This document shows, in pieces, positions 27,600-36,835 of a stretch of DNA of 64,000 bases. A model generated the notes under the pieces. It saw only the letters and a list, made by a program, of their open reading frames with translations. It was not told the DNA's origin and searched no databases. The DNA lies in contig DAIMGT010000011.1 of NCBI GenBank assembly GCA_036723735.1, positions 1-64,000 on the forward strand, written 5' to 3'. Source of the DNA: UBA4656 sp002405525. GTDB taxonomy: Bacteria; Pseudomonadota; Gammaproteobacteria; Xanthomonadales; Ahniellaceae. The position numbers and the translations under genes are program-made. Position 1 is the first letter of the stretch; every line of letters begins with the position of its first letter.

Positions 27600-28978
27600 T
27601 CCGCGAACGTCTCGCCGTCGCCGCCGCCGCGATGGGCGGCACTCTGCTCGGCGCCGATCTCGAGTTCGGCGGGGTGTCGACCGACAGCCGCACTGCGGGT
27701 GGCGGCGTGCTGTTCTTCGCCCTGCGCGGCGAGCGTTTCGACGGCCATGCCTTCGTCGCCGAGGCGGCGCGCCGCGGCGCCTCGGCCGCGGTGGTCGAGC
27801 GACCGGTGGCTGACGCCGCGCTGGCGCAGGTGGTGGTCGCCGATCCCTTGGCTGCGCTCGCCGCGCTGGCCGCGCACTGGCGGCGGCGCCTGAGCGCGAC
27901 GGTGGTCGCGGTCGCCGGCTCCAATGGCAAGACCACGACTCGCGCCCTGCTGCAGGCGGTCCTGACGCAGGCCGGCGCCACCGGCGGCACGCGCGGAAAT
28001 CTCAACAACGAGGTCGGCCTGCCGCTGTCGGTGCTCGCGCTCGATCCGGCGCTGGACTTCGCGGTGCTGGAGCTGGGCGAAGGGCGTCCCGGCGACGTCG
28101 CGGAGATCGCGCGCGTCGCCGGCCCCGACGTCGCGGTGGTGACCAACGTCGGCCCCGCCCACCTGGAGCGGCTCGGCAGCCTGGAAGGCGCGGCGCGCAC
28201 CCTGGCCGGCGCCTACCAGGAGCTTGGGCATGGCGGAATCGGCGTGGTCAATGCCGATGACGCATTCGCGCCACTGTTCCGCGCCGCGCTCGACGGACGT
28301 TCGCGGATCGAGTTCGGTCTGGCGGCCGACGCGGCGGTGCGCGCGGAGGCGCTCGAAATCGACGGACGGCAAAGCCGCTTCACCCTCGTTACGCCAAGCG
28401 GCAGCGCGGCAGTGGAACTGCCGGTGCCGGGTCGCCACAACGTGATGAACGCGCTCGCCGCCGCGGCTTGCGCCCATGCGCGCGGCATCGGGCCGGGCGC
28501 GGCGGCGCGCGCGCTGGCCGGTGCGCACGGCGTCGCGGGGCGGCTGACCCGACACGAGTCACCAGCGGGCTGGATCCTGGTCGACGACACCTACAACGCC
28601 AACCCGGCGTCGACCATGGCCGGCATCGCCGCGCTGGCTGCGCTCGGCGGTGAGGGTTGGCTGGCGCTCGGGGACATGCGGGAACTGGGCGCGCAAGCGG
28701 CCGAACTGCACGCTGAGGTCGGCCGCTTTGCGCGCGAGCAGGGCCTGTCGCGGCTGTTTGCGGTCGGACCTTTGGCAGCGCATGCCGCCGCGGCCTTCGG
28801 CGCGCGCGCGCGGGTCTGCCCGGACCGCGAATCGCTGGCCCGCGAACTGGCTACCGCGCTCGCGCCGGGCGTGCGGGTGCTGGTCAAGGGGTCGCGCGGC
28901 TCGGCAATGGACGAGGTGGTGGACGGGGTACTCGCCGCGCACGGCCTGCCGCACCGGGGAGGCGCCCATGCTGCTTGA
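27596..28978 (+). CDS. murF: UDP-MurNAc-pentapeptide synthetase MurF
   Basis: 460 residues, GTG 27596 overlapping the murE stop. Adds D-Ala-D-Ala to the tripeptide precursor. Mur ligase features: N-terminal FGGVSTDSRTAGGGVLFFAL, P-loop AGSNGKTTTRALL, RGNLNNEVGLPLSVL, ELGEGRPGDVAEIA and the C-terminal VDDTYNANPASTMAGI. Overlaps the following mraY by 11 bp. Confidence 0.95.
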   Translation: MIRERLAVAAAAMGGTLLGADLEFGGVSTDSRTAGGGVLFFALRGERFDGHAFVAEAARRGASAAVVERPVADAALAQVVVADPLAALAALAAHWRRRLSATVVAVAGSNGKTTTRALLQAVLTQAGATGGTRGNLNNEVGLPLSVLALDPALDFAVLELGEGRPGDVAEIARVAGPDVAVVTNVGPAHLERLGSLEGAARTLAGAYQELGHGGIGVVNADDAFAPLFRAALDGRSRIEFGLAADAAVRAEALEIDGRQSRFTLVTPSGSAAVELPVPGRHNVMNALAAAACAHARGIGPGAAARALAGAHGVAGRLTRHESPAGWILVDDTYNANPASTMAGIAALAALGGEGWLALGDMRELGAQAAELHAEVGRFAREQGLSRLFAVGPLAAHAAAAFGARARVCPDRESLARELATALAPGVRVLVKGSRGSAMDEVVDGVLAAHGLPHRGGAHAA

Positions 28979-30050
28979 GCTCGCGCGCCTGCTGGAGCAG
29001 CAGTTCAGCGGCTTCAACTTGTTCCAGTACCTGACGTTCCGGTCGATCCTCGCCGCACTGACCGCGCTCGGCGTGTCGCTGCTGCTCGGCCCGCGCTTTA
29101 TTCGCAAGCTGGCCGAGATGAAGGCTGGACAGCCGATCCGCGACGACGGCCCGAAGAGTCATTTCTCGAAGGCCGGTACGCCGACCATGGGCGGGACCCT
29201 GATCCTGACCGCGATCGCGGTAGCGACCCTGCTGTGGGCCGACCTCGGCAACCGCTACGTCTGGATCGTCCTCTTCGTGCTGTTCGCTTTCGGCTTCGTC
29301 GGCTGGCTCGACGACTGGCTGAAGCTGGCCAAGAAGAACCCCAGGGGACTGTCGGCGCGCTGGAAGTACGCGTTGCAATCCTTGTTCGGCGCGGTCGCGG
29401 CCACATGGCTGTACGCGACCGCCGACGTGCCGGCCGCGACCGAACTGATCGTGCCCTTCTTCAAGCAGGTCGCGATTCCGCTGGGGCTGCTGTTTCCGGT
29501 CATGGCCTACTTCTGGATCGTCGGCTTCTCCAACGCGGTCAACCTCACCGACGGGCTCGACGGTCTGGCGATCGTGCCGTCGGTGATGGTCGCCGGCGCG
29601 CTGGGCATCTTCGCCTACGTCGCCGGCAACAGTGTGTTCAGCGGTTACCTGCAGTTGCCTTACATACCGGGCGCGGGCGAGCTGTCGATCATCTGCGGCG
29701 CGCTGGCCGGCGCGGGCCTCGGGTTCCTGTGGTTCAACACCTATCCGGCCCAGGTCTTCATGGGTGATGTCGGTGCACTGGCGGTCGGGGCCGCGATCGG
29801 CACGATCGCGATCATCACGCGGCAGGAGCTGATCCTGGTGGTGATGGGAGGCGTGTTCGTGATGGAAACCGTGTCGGTGATGCTGCAGGTCGCGAGCTTC
29901 AAGCTCACCGGCCGGCGCATCTTCCGCATGGCGCCGATCCACCACCACTTCGAGCTCAAGGGCTGGCCCGAGCCGAGGGTGATCGTGCGCTTCTGGATCA
30001 TCAGCGTGGTGCTGGTGCTGGTCTCCCTGGCGACGTTGAAGGTGCGCTGA
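28968..30050 (+). CDS. mraY: Phospho-MurNAc-pentapeptide translocase MraY
   Basis: 360 residues. Integral membrane enzyme forming lipid I on undecaprenyl phosphate. Conserved cytoplasmic motifs: KAGTPTMGGTLIL, GWLDDWLKLAKKN (the catalytic DD pair), NAVNLTDGLDGLA, FMGDVGALAVGA and the HIV-type loop MAPIHHHFELKGWPE. About ten hydrophobic segments. ATG 28968 lies inside the end of murF. Confidence 0.96.
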   Translation: MLLELARLLEQQFSGFNLFQYLTFRSILAALTALGVSLLLGPRFIRKLAEMKAGQPIRDDGPKSHFSKAGTPTMGGTLILTAIAVATLLWADLGNRYVWIVLFVLFAFGFVGWLDDWLKLAKKNPRGLSARWKYALQSLFGAVAATWLYATADVPAATELIVPFFKQVAIPLGLLFPVMAYFWIVGFSNAVNLTDGLDGLAIVPSVMVAGALGIFAYVAGNSVFSGYLQLPYIPGAGELSIICGALAGAGLGFLWFNTYPAQVFMGDVGALAVGAAIGTIAIITRQELILVVMGGVFVMETVSVMLQVASFKLTGRRIFRMAPIHHHFELKGWPEPRVIVRFWIISVVLVLVSLATLKVR

Positions 30051-30051
30051 G

Positions 30052-31263
30052 ATGGCCCTCGACTTCGGCGCATCGGTGCAGGCCTTGCGGCACGGCGAGC
30101 TGCCGGGACAATATGATCTGCCGCTCGCCCTGGGTGCGACGGTGCTGGCCGCATTCGGGCTGGTGATGGTCGGGTCGGCATCGATCGCGATCGCCGAGGG
30201 CGACGGCGCGGGCCCGTTCGCCATCCTCGCCAAGCATGCCGTTTTCCTGTGCGCCGGCGGCCTGCTCGCCGCGCTGGCGATGCGCATGCCGCTGCAGCTG
30301 CTGCAGGACAACAGCCGGCTGCTGCTGATGCTGTGCTTCCTGCTGCTGCTGGCGGTGCTGGTGCCGGGTCTCGGGCGGCGCGTCAACGGCGCCACCCGCT
30401 GGCTGAACCTCGGGCCGATGGGCTTTCAGGTGGTGGAGGCGGTCAAGCTCCTGCTGGTGGTCTACATGGCTTCCTACCTGGTCCGCTTCGCGACCCAGGT
30501 GCGCACCTCGCTGCTCGGCATCGTGAAGCCGCTCGCCGTGCTCGGCGGGGTGGTGGCGCTGCTGCTGCTGCAACCCGACTTCGGCTCCGCCGCGCTGGTC
30601 TGCGCGATCGTGGGGGGGATGATCTGGCTCGGCGGCGCGCGCGCCCGCGACCTCGGCGGCCTGCTGCTGCTCGGCACGCCCGTGATGGCGCTCGCCGCGC
30701 TCGCCGAGCCGTACCGCGTCAAGCGGCTGACCTCCTTTCTCGATCCCTTCGCCGACCCGTTCCGCGACGGGTTCCAGCTGTCGCAGGCGCTGATCGCGGT
30801 CGGGCGCGGCGAGTGGTTCGGCGTCGGCCTCGGCGGGTCGGTACAGAAACTCTATTACCTGCCGGAGGCGCACACTGACTTCATTCTGGCGGTGATCGCC
30901 GAAGAACTCGGCCTCGCCGGCATCCTGCTGGTGCTCGCGCTGTTCGCCCTGGTCTGCGCGCGCTGCTTCGCCATCGGACTGCGCGCGGTGGAGCAGGGCC
31001 AGGCGTTCGCCGGCTACTGCGCGTTCGGGGTCGGCGTCTGGCTGTCGGTGCAGGCCCTGGTGTCGATCGGGGTCAACCTCGGCGTCCTGCCGACCAAGGG
31101 CCTGACCTTGCCGCTGGTCAGCGCGGGCGGTTCGTCGCTGCTGATGACCTGCCTCGCGCTGGGACTGGTGCTTCGCGTCGGCTTCGAGTCGACGCGCCGC
31201 AACGGCGCGCAGGCGACCGCTCACCCGGCGGGCCCGGCCGCGCCGATCGGAGAATCCGGATGA
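30052..31263 (+). CDS. ftsW: Septal peptidoglycan polymerase FtsW
   Basis: 403 residues. SEDS-family glycosyltransferase that polymerises lipid II at the septum with FtsI. Around ten membrane segments. Motifs include GRRVNGATRWLNLG, FQVVEAVKLLLVVYMA, LQPDFGSAALV and the C-terminal PTKGLTLPLVSAGGSSLL. Begins 1 bp after mraY and overlaps murG by 4 bp (ATGA). Confidence 0.95.
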   Translation: MALDFGASVQALRHGELPGQYDLPLALGATVLAAFGLVMVGSASIAIAEGDGAGPFAILAKHAVFLCAGGLLAALAMRMPLQLLQDNSRLLLMLCFLLLLAVLVPGLGRRVNGATRWLNLGPMGFQVVEAVKLLLVVYMASYLVRFATQVRTSLLGIVKPLAVLGGVVALLLLQPDFGSAALVCAIVGGMIWLGGARARDLGGLLLLGTPVMALAALAEPYRVKRLTSFLDPFADPFRDGFQLSQALIAVGRGEWFGVGLGGSVQKLYYLPEAHTDFILAVIAEELGLAGILLVLALFALVCARCFAIGLRAVEQGQAFAGYCAFGVGVWLSVQALVSIGVNLGVLPTKGLTLPLVSAGGSSLLMTCLALGLVLRVGFESTRRNGAQATAHPAGPAAPIGESG

Positions 31264-32330
31264 ACGCGCCGGTGCTGGTCTTGGCCGGCGGCACGGGCGG
31301 CCATATCTTCCCCGGCCTCGCGGTGGCCGACGAACTGCGCGCACGCGGCGTGGCGGTGGTCTGGCTCGGCGGCACCCAGGGCCTCGAATCGACCCTGGTG
31401 CCGAAAGCCGGCCTGCCGCTGGAGCAGGTCCGGGTCGCGGGCGTGCGCGGCAAGGGAATTCGAACCCTGGTGGCGGCGCCGTGGCAGCTGGCCCGCGCGG
31501 TGTGGGACGCGCTGGAGATCGTTCGTCGCCACCGGCCGCGCGCCGCGATCGCGTTCGGCGGCTATGCCAGCGCGCCGGGCGGCGTCGCTGCACGGTTGTG
31601 CGGCGTGCCGCTGCTGGTTCACGAGCAGAACCGCGTGCCGGGGCTCACCAACCGCCTGCTGGCGCGCCTCGCGCAGCGTGTGCTGTGCGGCTTTCCCGGC
31701 GCATTCGGCCATCGCGCCGGCGCTGTGGGCAACCCGGTGCGCGCGGCGATCGCGGGCGTGCCGTCGCCGTCCGCGCGGCTGGGCGGACGCAACGGGGCGC
31801 TGCGCGTGCTGGTGCTCGGCGGCAGCCAGGGCGCGCGCGCGCTCAACCGCGCGCTGCCGGCGGCGCTGGCGCGGCTGCCTGCGGGCACCTGCGACGTTCG
31901 CCATCAGGCCGGCCGGACCGGCATCGACGAGGCTCGCGACGCCTACGCGCGGCACGCCGTCGCCGCGCAGATCGACGCCTTCATCGACGACATGGCGGCC
32001 GCCTACGCGTGGGCCGATGTCGTGGTCTGCAGGGCCGGTGCGCTGACCCTGGCCGAGCTGTGCGCGGCCGGCGCCAGCGCGGTGCTGGTGCCTTTCCCGC
32101 ACGCGGTCGACGACCACCAGGCGCGCAACGCCGAGTATCTCGTCGAGCACGGCGCAGCGATCCTGCTGCGCGAAGGTCCGCAGTTCGCCGAGACCCTCGC
32201 CACCGCGCTTGCCGACCTCGCCGCCGCCCGCGGCGTGGTGCTCGGCATGGCCGAGGCCGCGCGCCGGCTCGCCGCGCCCGACGCCGCGCGGCGGATCGCG
32301 GACGCCTGTCTCGAGGAGGCCCGGCCGTGA
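31260..32330 (+). CDS. murG: Lipid II synthase MurG
   Basis: 356 residues. Peripheral membrane N-acetylglucosaminyltransferase converting lipid I to lipid II. Glycine-rich membrane/donor loops LAGGTGGHIFPGLAVA near the N-terminus and VLGGSQGARALN near residue 183, plus HEQNRVPGLTNRLLA and CRAGALTLAEL in the UDP-GlcNAc site. ATGA overlap with ftsW upstream and GTGA overlap with murC downstream. Confidence 0.96.
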   Translation: MNAPVLVLAGGTGGHIFPGLAVADELRARGVAVVWLGGTQGLESTLVPKAGLPLEQVRVAGVRGKGIRTLVAAPWQLARAVWDALEIVRRHRPRAAIAFGGYASAPGGVAARLCGVPLLVHEQNRVPGLTNRLLARLAQRVLCGFPGAFGHRAGAVGNPVRAAIAGVPSPSARLGGRNGALRVLVLGGSQGARALNRALPAALARLPAGTCDVRHQAGRTGIDEARDAYARHAVAAQIDAFIDDMAAAYAWADVVVCRAGALTLAELCAAGASAVLVPFPHAVDDHQARNAEYLVEHGAAILLREGPQFAETLATALADLAAARGVVLGMAEAARRLAAPDAARRIADACLEEARP

Positions 32331-33766
32331 CCCTGCGCCGGATGGCCGACCACGCGGACCTGATGCGTGCCTACGCGCGTGTGCACTTCGTCGGCATCGG
32401 CGGAGCGGGGATGAGCGGCATCGCCGAAGTGCTGGCGACGCTCGGCTACCAGGTGTCCGGCTCCGACCAGGGCGAGAGCGCGACCACCCGCCGGCTCGTG
32501 GCGGCCGGGGTGCGGGTGTTCCGCGGCCACGCAGCCGCGCAGGTCGCCGACGCCGACGTGCTGGTGGTATCCAGCGCGATCCGGCCCGACAACCCGGAAC
32601 TGGTCGCTGCGCGCGAGCGCCGGATCCCGGTGGTGCCGCGCGCCGAGATGCTCGGCGAGGTGATGCGCCTGAAGACCGGCATCGCAGTCGCCGGTACGCA
32701 CGGCAAGACCACCACGACCAGCCTGTGCGCGTCGGTGCTGGCCGAGGGCGGCCTCGACCCGACCTTCGTGATCGGTGGGCAGTTGAACTCCGCCGGCACC
32801 AACGCCCGCCTCGGCGGCGGCCGCTTCCTGGTCGCCGAGGCGGACGAGAGCGACGGTTCCTTCCTGCTGTTGGCGCCCACCATCGCCGTGGTCACCAACA
32901 TCGACGCCGACCACCTCGAAAACTACGGCGGCGACTTCGACCGCCTGCGGCAGGCGTTTTCCGACTTCCTGCACCACCTGCCGTTCTATGGTCTGGCGAT
33001 CCTGTGCATCGACGACGCAGAGACCGCAGCGCTGGCGCGCCAGACCCCGCGCAACACCATGACCTACGGAACCTCCGAGGGCGCCGACGTGCGTGCCACC
33101 GCCATTCGACAGGACGGGTTCACGACGGCCTTCGACCTGCACCTGCCGCAGCGCGCCGAGCCGCTGCCGGTCACGCTCAACCTTCCCGGCCACCACAACG
33201 TGCTCAACGCACTGGCGGCTGCCGCGCTCGGCTGGCAACTCGGGGTCGGCAACGACGCGATCGCGCGCGCGCTTGCCGGATTTCGCGGGGTCGGTCGCCG
33301 TTTCCACCGCCACGGCGAGATCCGCGTGGCCGGCGGCAGCGCGATGCTGGTCGACGACTACGGCCACCACCCGCGCGAACTCGCCGCGGTGTTCGCGGCC
33401 GCCCGCGGCGGCTGGCCGCGCCGCCGCCTCGTGGTTGGCTTCCAGCCGCATCGCTACACCCGCACCCGCGACCTGCTCGATGATTTCGCCGAGGTGCTCG
33501 CCGGCGCCGACGTGCTGGTGCTGACCGAGGTCTATCCCGCAGGCGAGGCGCCGATCCCGAACGCCGATGGCCGGGCGCTGGCGCGCGCCGTGCGTGCGCG
33601 CGGCAAGGTCGACCCGGTGCTGGTGAAGTCGGCACGCGACCTGCCGCTGGCGCTGGCGCCGATCGCCCGTGACGGCGACCTGCTGGTCCTGCTGGGCGCC
33701 GGCGATATCGGCGCGGTGGCGGCAGAACTGGGACGCCAGGGCGCGCTGCCCGGGGTGGACCCATGA
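32327..33766 (+). CDS. murC: UDP-MurNAc-L-alanine ligase MurC
   Basis: 479 residues from GTG 32327 (overlaps murG stop); ATG 32342 is an alternative. Adds L-Ala to UDP-MurNAc. N-terminal HFVGIGGAGMSGIAEVL, P-loop AGTHGKTTTTSL (about 123), EADESDGSFL, and the C-terminal VDDYGHHPRELAAV and FQPHRYTRTRDLL. Its stop overlaps the ddl ATG. Confidence 0.95.
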   Translation: MTLRRMADHADLMRAYARVHFVGIGGAGMSGIAEVLATLGYQVSGSDQGESATTRRLVAAGVRVFRGHAAAQVADADVLVVSSAIRPDNPELVAARERRIPVVPRAEMLGEVMRLKTGIAVAGTHGKTTTTSLCASVLAEGGLDPTFVIGGQLNSAGTNARLGGGRFLVAEADESDGSFLLLAPTIAVVTNIDADHLENYGGDFDRLRQAFSDFLHHLPFYGLAILCIDDAETAALARQTPRNTMTYGTSEGADVRATAIRQDGFTTAFDLHLPQRAEPLPVTLNLPGHHNVLNALAAAALGWQLGVGNDAIARALAGFRGVGRRFHRHGEIRVAGGSAMLVDDYGHHPRELAAVFAAARGGWPRRRLVVGFQPHRYTRTRDLLDDFAEVLAGADVLVLTEVYPAGEAPIPNADGRALARAVRARGKVDPVLVKSARDLPLALAPIARDGDLLVLLGAGDIGAVAAELGRQGALPGVDP

Positions 33767-34704
33767 GGCGCATCGAAGACCCGCGCGACTTCGGTCGCGT
33801 CGCGGTGGCGCTCGGCGGCACCTCGTCGGAGCGCGAGGTATCGCTCGACTCCGGCGCATGCGTGCTGGCTGCGCTGCGCGCGCGCGGTGTCGACGCGGTG
33901 CCGGTGGACGGCATCCCGGCACTTCTGGAAGCCGCGCTGGCGCGCCGCATCGATCGCGTGTTCAACGTCCTCCACGGCCACCGTGGCGGCGGCGAGGACG
34001 GCGTGCTGCAGGGCGCACTGGAGGCGCTCGGTGTGCCCTACACCGGGTCCGGCGTGCTGGCGTCGGCGTTGTCGATGGACAAGATCCGCAGCAAGCAGGT
34101 CTGGATCGCGCTGGGCCTGCCGACGCCTCGCTACGTGCGCCACCGCGCCGGCGGCGACGTCCGCGCGGCGGTGCGCGGGCTCGGCCTGCCGGTAGTCGTC
34201 AAGCCGGCCAACGAGGGCTCCAGCGTCGGCATCAGCCGGGTGTTCGGGGAAGCCGACCTGCCGGCGGCGGTGGAGCTGGCCGCGCGCTACGACGGAGAAC
34301 TGCTGATCGAGCAGTTGATCGTCGGCGGCGAGTACACGGTCGGCATCCTCGGCGCCGCGGCCCTGCCCTCGATCCGCATCGTGCCTGCCGGCGGGTACTA
34401 CGACTACCACGCCAAGTACGTCAGCGACGACACGCAATACATCTGTCCCGGGTTGCAGGGCGAAGCCGAGGACGCGCTGCGCGCGCTCGCGCTGCGGGCT
34501 TTCGAGACGCTCGGCTGCAGCGGCTGGGGACGGGTCGACGTGATGCGCGACGAACAGGGCGGAAACCACCTGCTCGAAGTCAACACTGCGCCCGGCATGA
34601 CCAGCCACAGCCTTGTGCCGAAGGCCGCGCGCCAGGCGGGCATCGGCTTCGAGGCGCTGTGCTGGCGCGTGCTCGAATCGAGCTTCCGCGGGGAGGGCGC
34701 ATGA
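33763..34704 (+). CDS. ddlB: D-alanine--D-alanine ligase
   Basis: 313 residues. Makes the D-Ala-D-Ala dipeptide used by MurF. N-terminal VAVALGGTSSEREVSLDSG, ATP-grasp lysine segment VVKPANEGSSVGISRV, YYDYHAKYV, and the metal-binding end LLEVNTAPGMTSHSLVPKAA. The small size matches the dcw-linked DdlB class. Coupled on both sides by ATGA overlaps (murC, ftsQ). Confidence 0.95.
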   Translation: MRRIEDPRDFGRVAVALGGTSSEREVSLDSGACVLAALRARGVDAVPVDGIPALLEAALARRIDRVFNVLHGHRGGGEDGVLQGALEALGVPYTGSGVLASALSMDKIRSKQVWIALGLPTPRYVRHRAGGDVRAAVRGLGLPVVVKPANEGSSVGISRVFGEADLPAAVELAARYDGELLIEQLIVGGEYTVGILGAAALPSIRIVPAGGYYDYHAKYVSDDTQYICPGLQGEAEDALRALALRAFETLGCSGWGRVDVMRDEQGGNHLLEVNTAPGMTSHSLVPKAARQAGIGFEALCWRVLESSFRGEGA

Positions 34705-35459
34705 GACCCGCCGCCGGCAACGCCCTGCTGAAGATGCTGGCCTGGGCGCTGGCAGCGGGCGTGATTGCCCTGCCGCTGGTCGGCGCGCTGAACGGCTGGT
34801 TCGCCGCCGAGCGCTGGCCGTTCCGCCAGTTGCGCATCGACGCCGCATTCGAGCGGGTCAACGCCGACCAGGTGCGCGCGACGGTGGCGCCTCGCCTCGA
34901 CGGAGGATTCTTCGCCACCGACCTCGGCGCAGTGCGCGCCGCCGTCGAGCAGGTGCCCTGGGTCGCCCGCGCCGAGGTCCGCCGGCGCTGGCCCGACCAG
35001 CTGGAGATCAGGCTGGTCGAGCGGCGTGCCGCGGCCGCGTGGTCGGACGGCCGCCTGGTCGGCGAGGACGGCACCCTGTTCCTGGTGCCCGGCGAGACCG
35101 TGCCGGGTGGCCTGCCGATGCTCGACGGCCCCGCCGGGCGCGCGGCCGACATGCTCGCCTTCCTGCGCGAGATCGAGACGCTGATGCGCGGCAGCGGGCT
35201 GGCGCCGTCCCGCCTCGCGCTGAGCGCCCGCGGCAGCTGGCAACTGGCCACCTACGACGGCGCCAGCATCGTGCTCGGCCGCGAGCAGCCCGGCGCGCGC
35301 CTGCATCGGTTTCTCGATGCGCTGCGCCAGATCGACGGCAACGCCGGCCTCGTGCTGGTGCGCGCCGACCTGCGTTACGCCAACGGCTTCGCCGTGGAGT
35401 GGCGGCAGGCGCCGCTCCCGGCGCCGCCGCCTGTCGATCAACCCGCGCCGCAGGCCTGA
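34701..35459 (+). CDS. ftsQ: Cell division protein FtsQ
   Basis: 252 residues. Short cytoplasmic tail, one membrane segment (LKMLAWALAAGVIALPLVGAL), POTRA domain starting FRQLRIDAAFERVNADQV and continuing GGFFATDLGAVRAAVEQVPWV, and the FtsQ domain ending ALRQIDGNAGLVLVRADLRY. Bridges FtsL/FtsB to other divisome proteins in the periplasm. Followed after 2 bp by ftsA. Confidence 0.94.
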   Translation: MRPAAGNALLKMLAWALAAGVIALPLVGALNGWFAAERWPFRQLRIDAAFERVNADQVRATVAPRLDGGFFATDLGAVRAAVEQVPWVARAEVRRRWPDQLEIRLVERRAAAAWSDGRLVGEDGTLFLVPGETVPGGLPMLDGPAGRAADMLAFLREIETLMRGSGLAPSRLALSARGSWQLATYDGASIVLGREQPGARLHRFLDALRQIDGNAGLVLVRADLRYANGFAVEWRQAPLPAPPPVDQPAPQA

Positions 35460-35461
35460 AC

Positions 35462-36706
35462 ATGACCCGCAAGTCCGAACACAAGACGCTGTTGGTCGGC
35501 CTCGACATCGGCACCTCGAAGATCGTCGCCATCGTCGGCGAATACGCGCCGGGTGAACCGGTCGAAGTGATCGGGATCGGCACCCATCCGTCGAAAGGAA
35601 TGAAGCGCGGAGTGGTGGTCGACATCGAGTCCACCACCCAGGCGATCCAGCGCGCGATCGAGGAAGCCGAGCTGATGGCGGGCTGCGAGATCCGCTCGGT
35701 CTACGCCGGGATCAGCGGCAGCCACATCCGCAGCCTGAACTCGCAGGGCGTGGTGGCGATCCGCGAAAAGGAGGTCACCGAGGGCGATGTCGAGCGCGTG
35801 CTTGACGCCGCCCGCGCGGTGGCGATTCCCGCCGACCAGCGCATCCTGCACGTGCTGCCGCAGGAGTACGTGATCGACGAGCAGGAGGGGATCCGCCACC
35901 CGACCGGGATGAGCGGCGTGCGCCTGGAGGCGCGCGTGCACCTGGTCACCGGCGCGATGAGCGCGGCGCAGAACATCTCCAAGTGCGTGACCCGTTGCGG
36001 GCTTGCGGTGGACGACCTGATCCTGCAGCAGCTGGCCTCCTCGCATTCGGTACTGACCCAGGACGAGAAGGACCTGGGCGTGGCGCTGGTCGACATCGGC
36101 GCGGGTACCACCGACATCGCGGTGTTCACCCACGGCGCGATCCGACACACCGCCTCGCTCGGCGTGGCCGGTGACCAGGTGACCAACGACATTGCCTTCG
36201 CTTTCCGCACGCCGACGCCGTTCGCGGAGGAGATCAAGGTCAAGTACGCCTGCGCGTTGGCGCAGCTCGCGCGCCCGGAGGAAACCATCGAGGTCACCAG
36301 CGTCGGCGACCGTCCGCCGCGCCGTCTCGCGCGCCAGATGCTCGCCGAGGTGGTGCAGAAGCGCTACGAGGAGATCTTCGAGATGGTGCAGGCCGAACTG
36401 CGCCGCTCCGGCTACGAGGAACTGATCGCGGCCGGGGTCGTGCTCACCGGCGGCGGCGCGAAGATGGAAGGCGTGATCGAGCTGGCCGAGGAGATGCTGC
36501 ACATGCCGGTGCGCGTCGGTGTACCGGCGTTCGTCACCGGCCTGTCGGACGTGGTCAGCAACGAGATCCACGCCACCGGCGTCGGCTTGCTGCTGTACGG
36601 CGCCAAGCAAGGCGCCGGCGCCCAGCGGCCTGCGCCGACGCTGGCGGGCGAGGCGGGCGGCACGGCGTGGCAGCGGTTCAAGAAGTGGTTCAGTGGTGAG
36701 TTCTGA
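35462..36706 (+). CDS. ftsA: Cell division protein FtsA
   Basis: 414 residues. Actin-like ATPase that tethers FtsZ to the membrane. Phosphate-1 loop VGLDIGTSKIVAIVGE, phosphate-2 region LVDIGAGTTDIAVF, adenosine motif VLTGGGAKMEG, and a C-terminal amphipathic helix WQRFKKWFSGEF typical of the membrane-targeting sequence. ATG 35462 gives MTRKSEHKTLLVGLD. It is separated from ftsZ by 129 bp carrying a heptamer repeat. Confidence 0.95.
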   Translation: MTRKSEHKTLLVGLDIGTSKIVAIVGEYAPGEPVEVIGIGTHPSKGMKRGVVVDIESTTQAIQRAIEEAELMAGCEIRSVYAGISGSHIRSLNSQGVVAIREKEVTEGDVERVLDAARAVAIPADQRILHVLPQEYVIDEQEGIRHPTGMSGVRLEARVHLVTGAMSAAQNISKCVTRCGLAVDDLILQQLASSHSVLTQDEKDLGVALVDIGAGTTDIAVFTHGAIRHTASLGVAGDQVTNDIAFAFRTPTPFAEEIKVKYACALAQLARPEETIEVTSVGDRPPRRLARQMLAEVVQKRYEEIFEMVQAELRRSGYEELIAAGVVLTGGGAKMEGVIELAEEMLHMPVRVGVPAFVTGLSDVVSNEIHATGVGLLLYGAKQGAGAQRPAPTLAGEAGGTAWQRFKKWFSGEF

Positions 36707-36733
36707 GGGCACAGGGCTCAGGGCCCAGGGCAA
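36706..36733. repeat. AGGGCNN heptamer repeat after ftsA
   Basis: Four tandem heptamers AGGGCAC, AGGGCTC, AGGGCCC, AGGGCAA directly follow the ftsA stop codon, the first base being shared with the TGA. Related GGGCCCAGGG blocks lie ahead of mraZ. Such degenerate heptamer arrays occur in intergenic DNA of Xanthomonadales; the role is not known. Confidence 0.55.
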
Positions 36734-36821
36734 ACGCGATACGCGACAAGCAGCAGGCAACACGCACCAACGGCAGTCACCAGAAAACAAACGAGCAGCA
36801 CACACGCACGAAACGACACAC

Positions 36822-36826
36822 GGAGG
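36822..36826 (+). promoter_or_regulatory. Ribosome-binding site that decides the ftsZ start
   Basis: GGAGG at 36822-36826 abuts an ATG at 36827 but lies 9 nt before the ATG at 36836. The second has normal spacing and gives MFELVE, the usual FtsZ beginning, so 36836 is chosen. The A/C-rich, G-poor leader before it stands out in this GC-rich DNA. Confidence 0.75.
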
Positions 36827-36835
36827 ATGGGAAAC

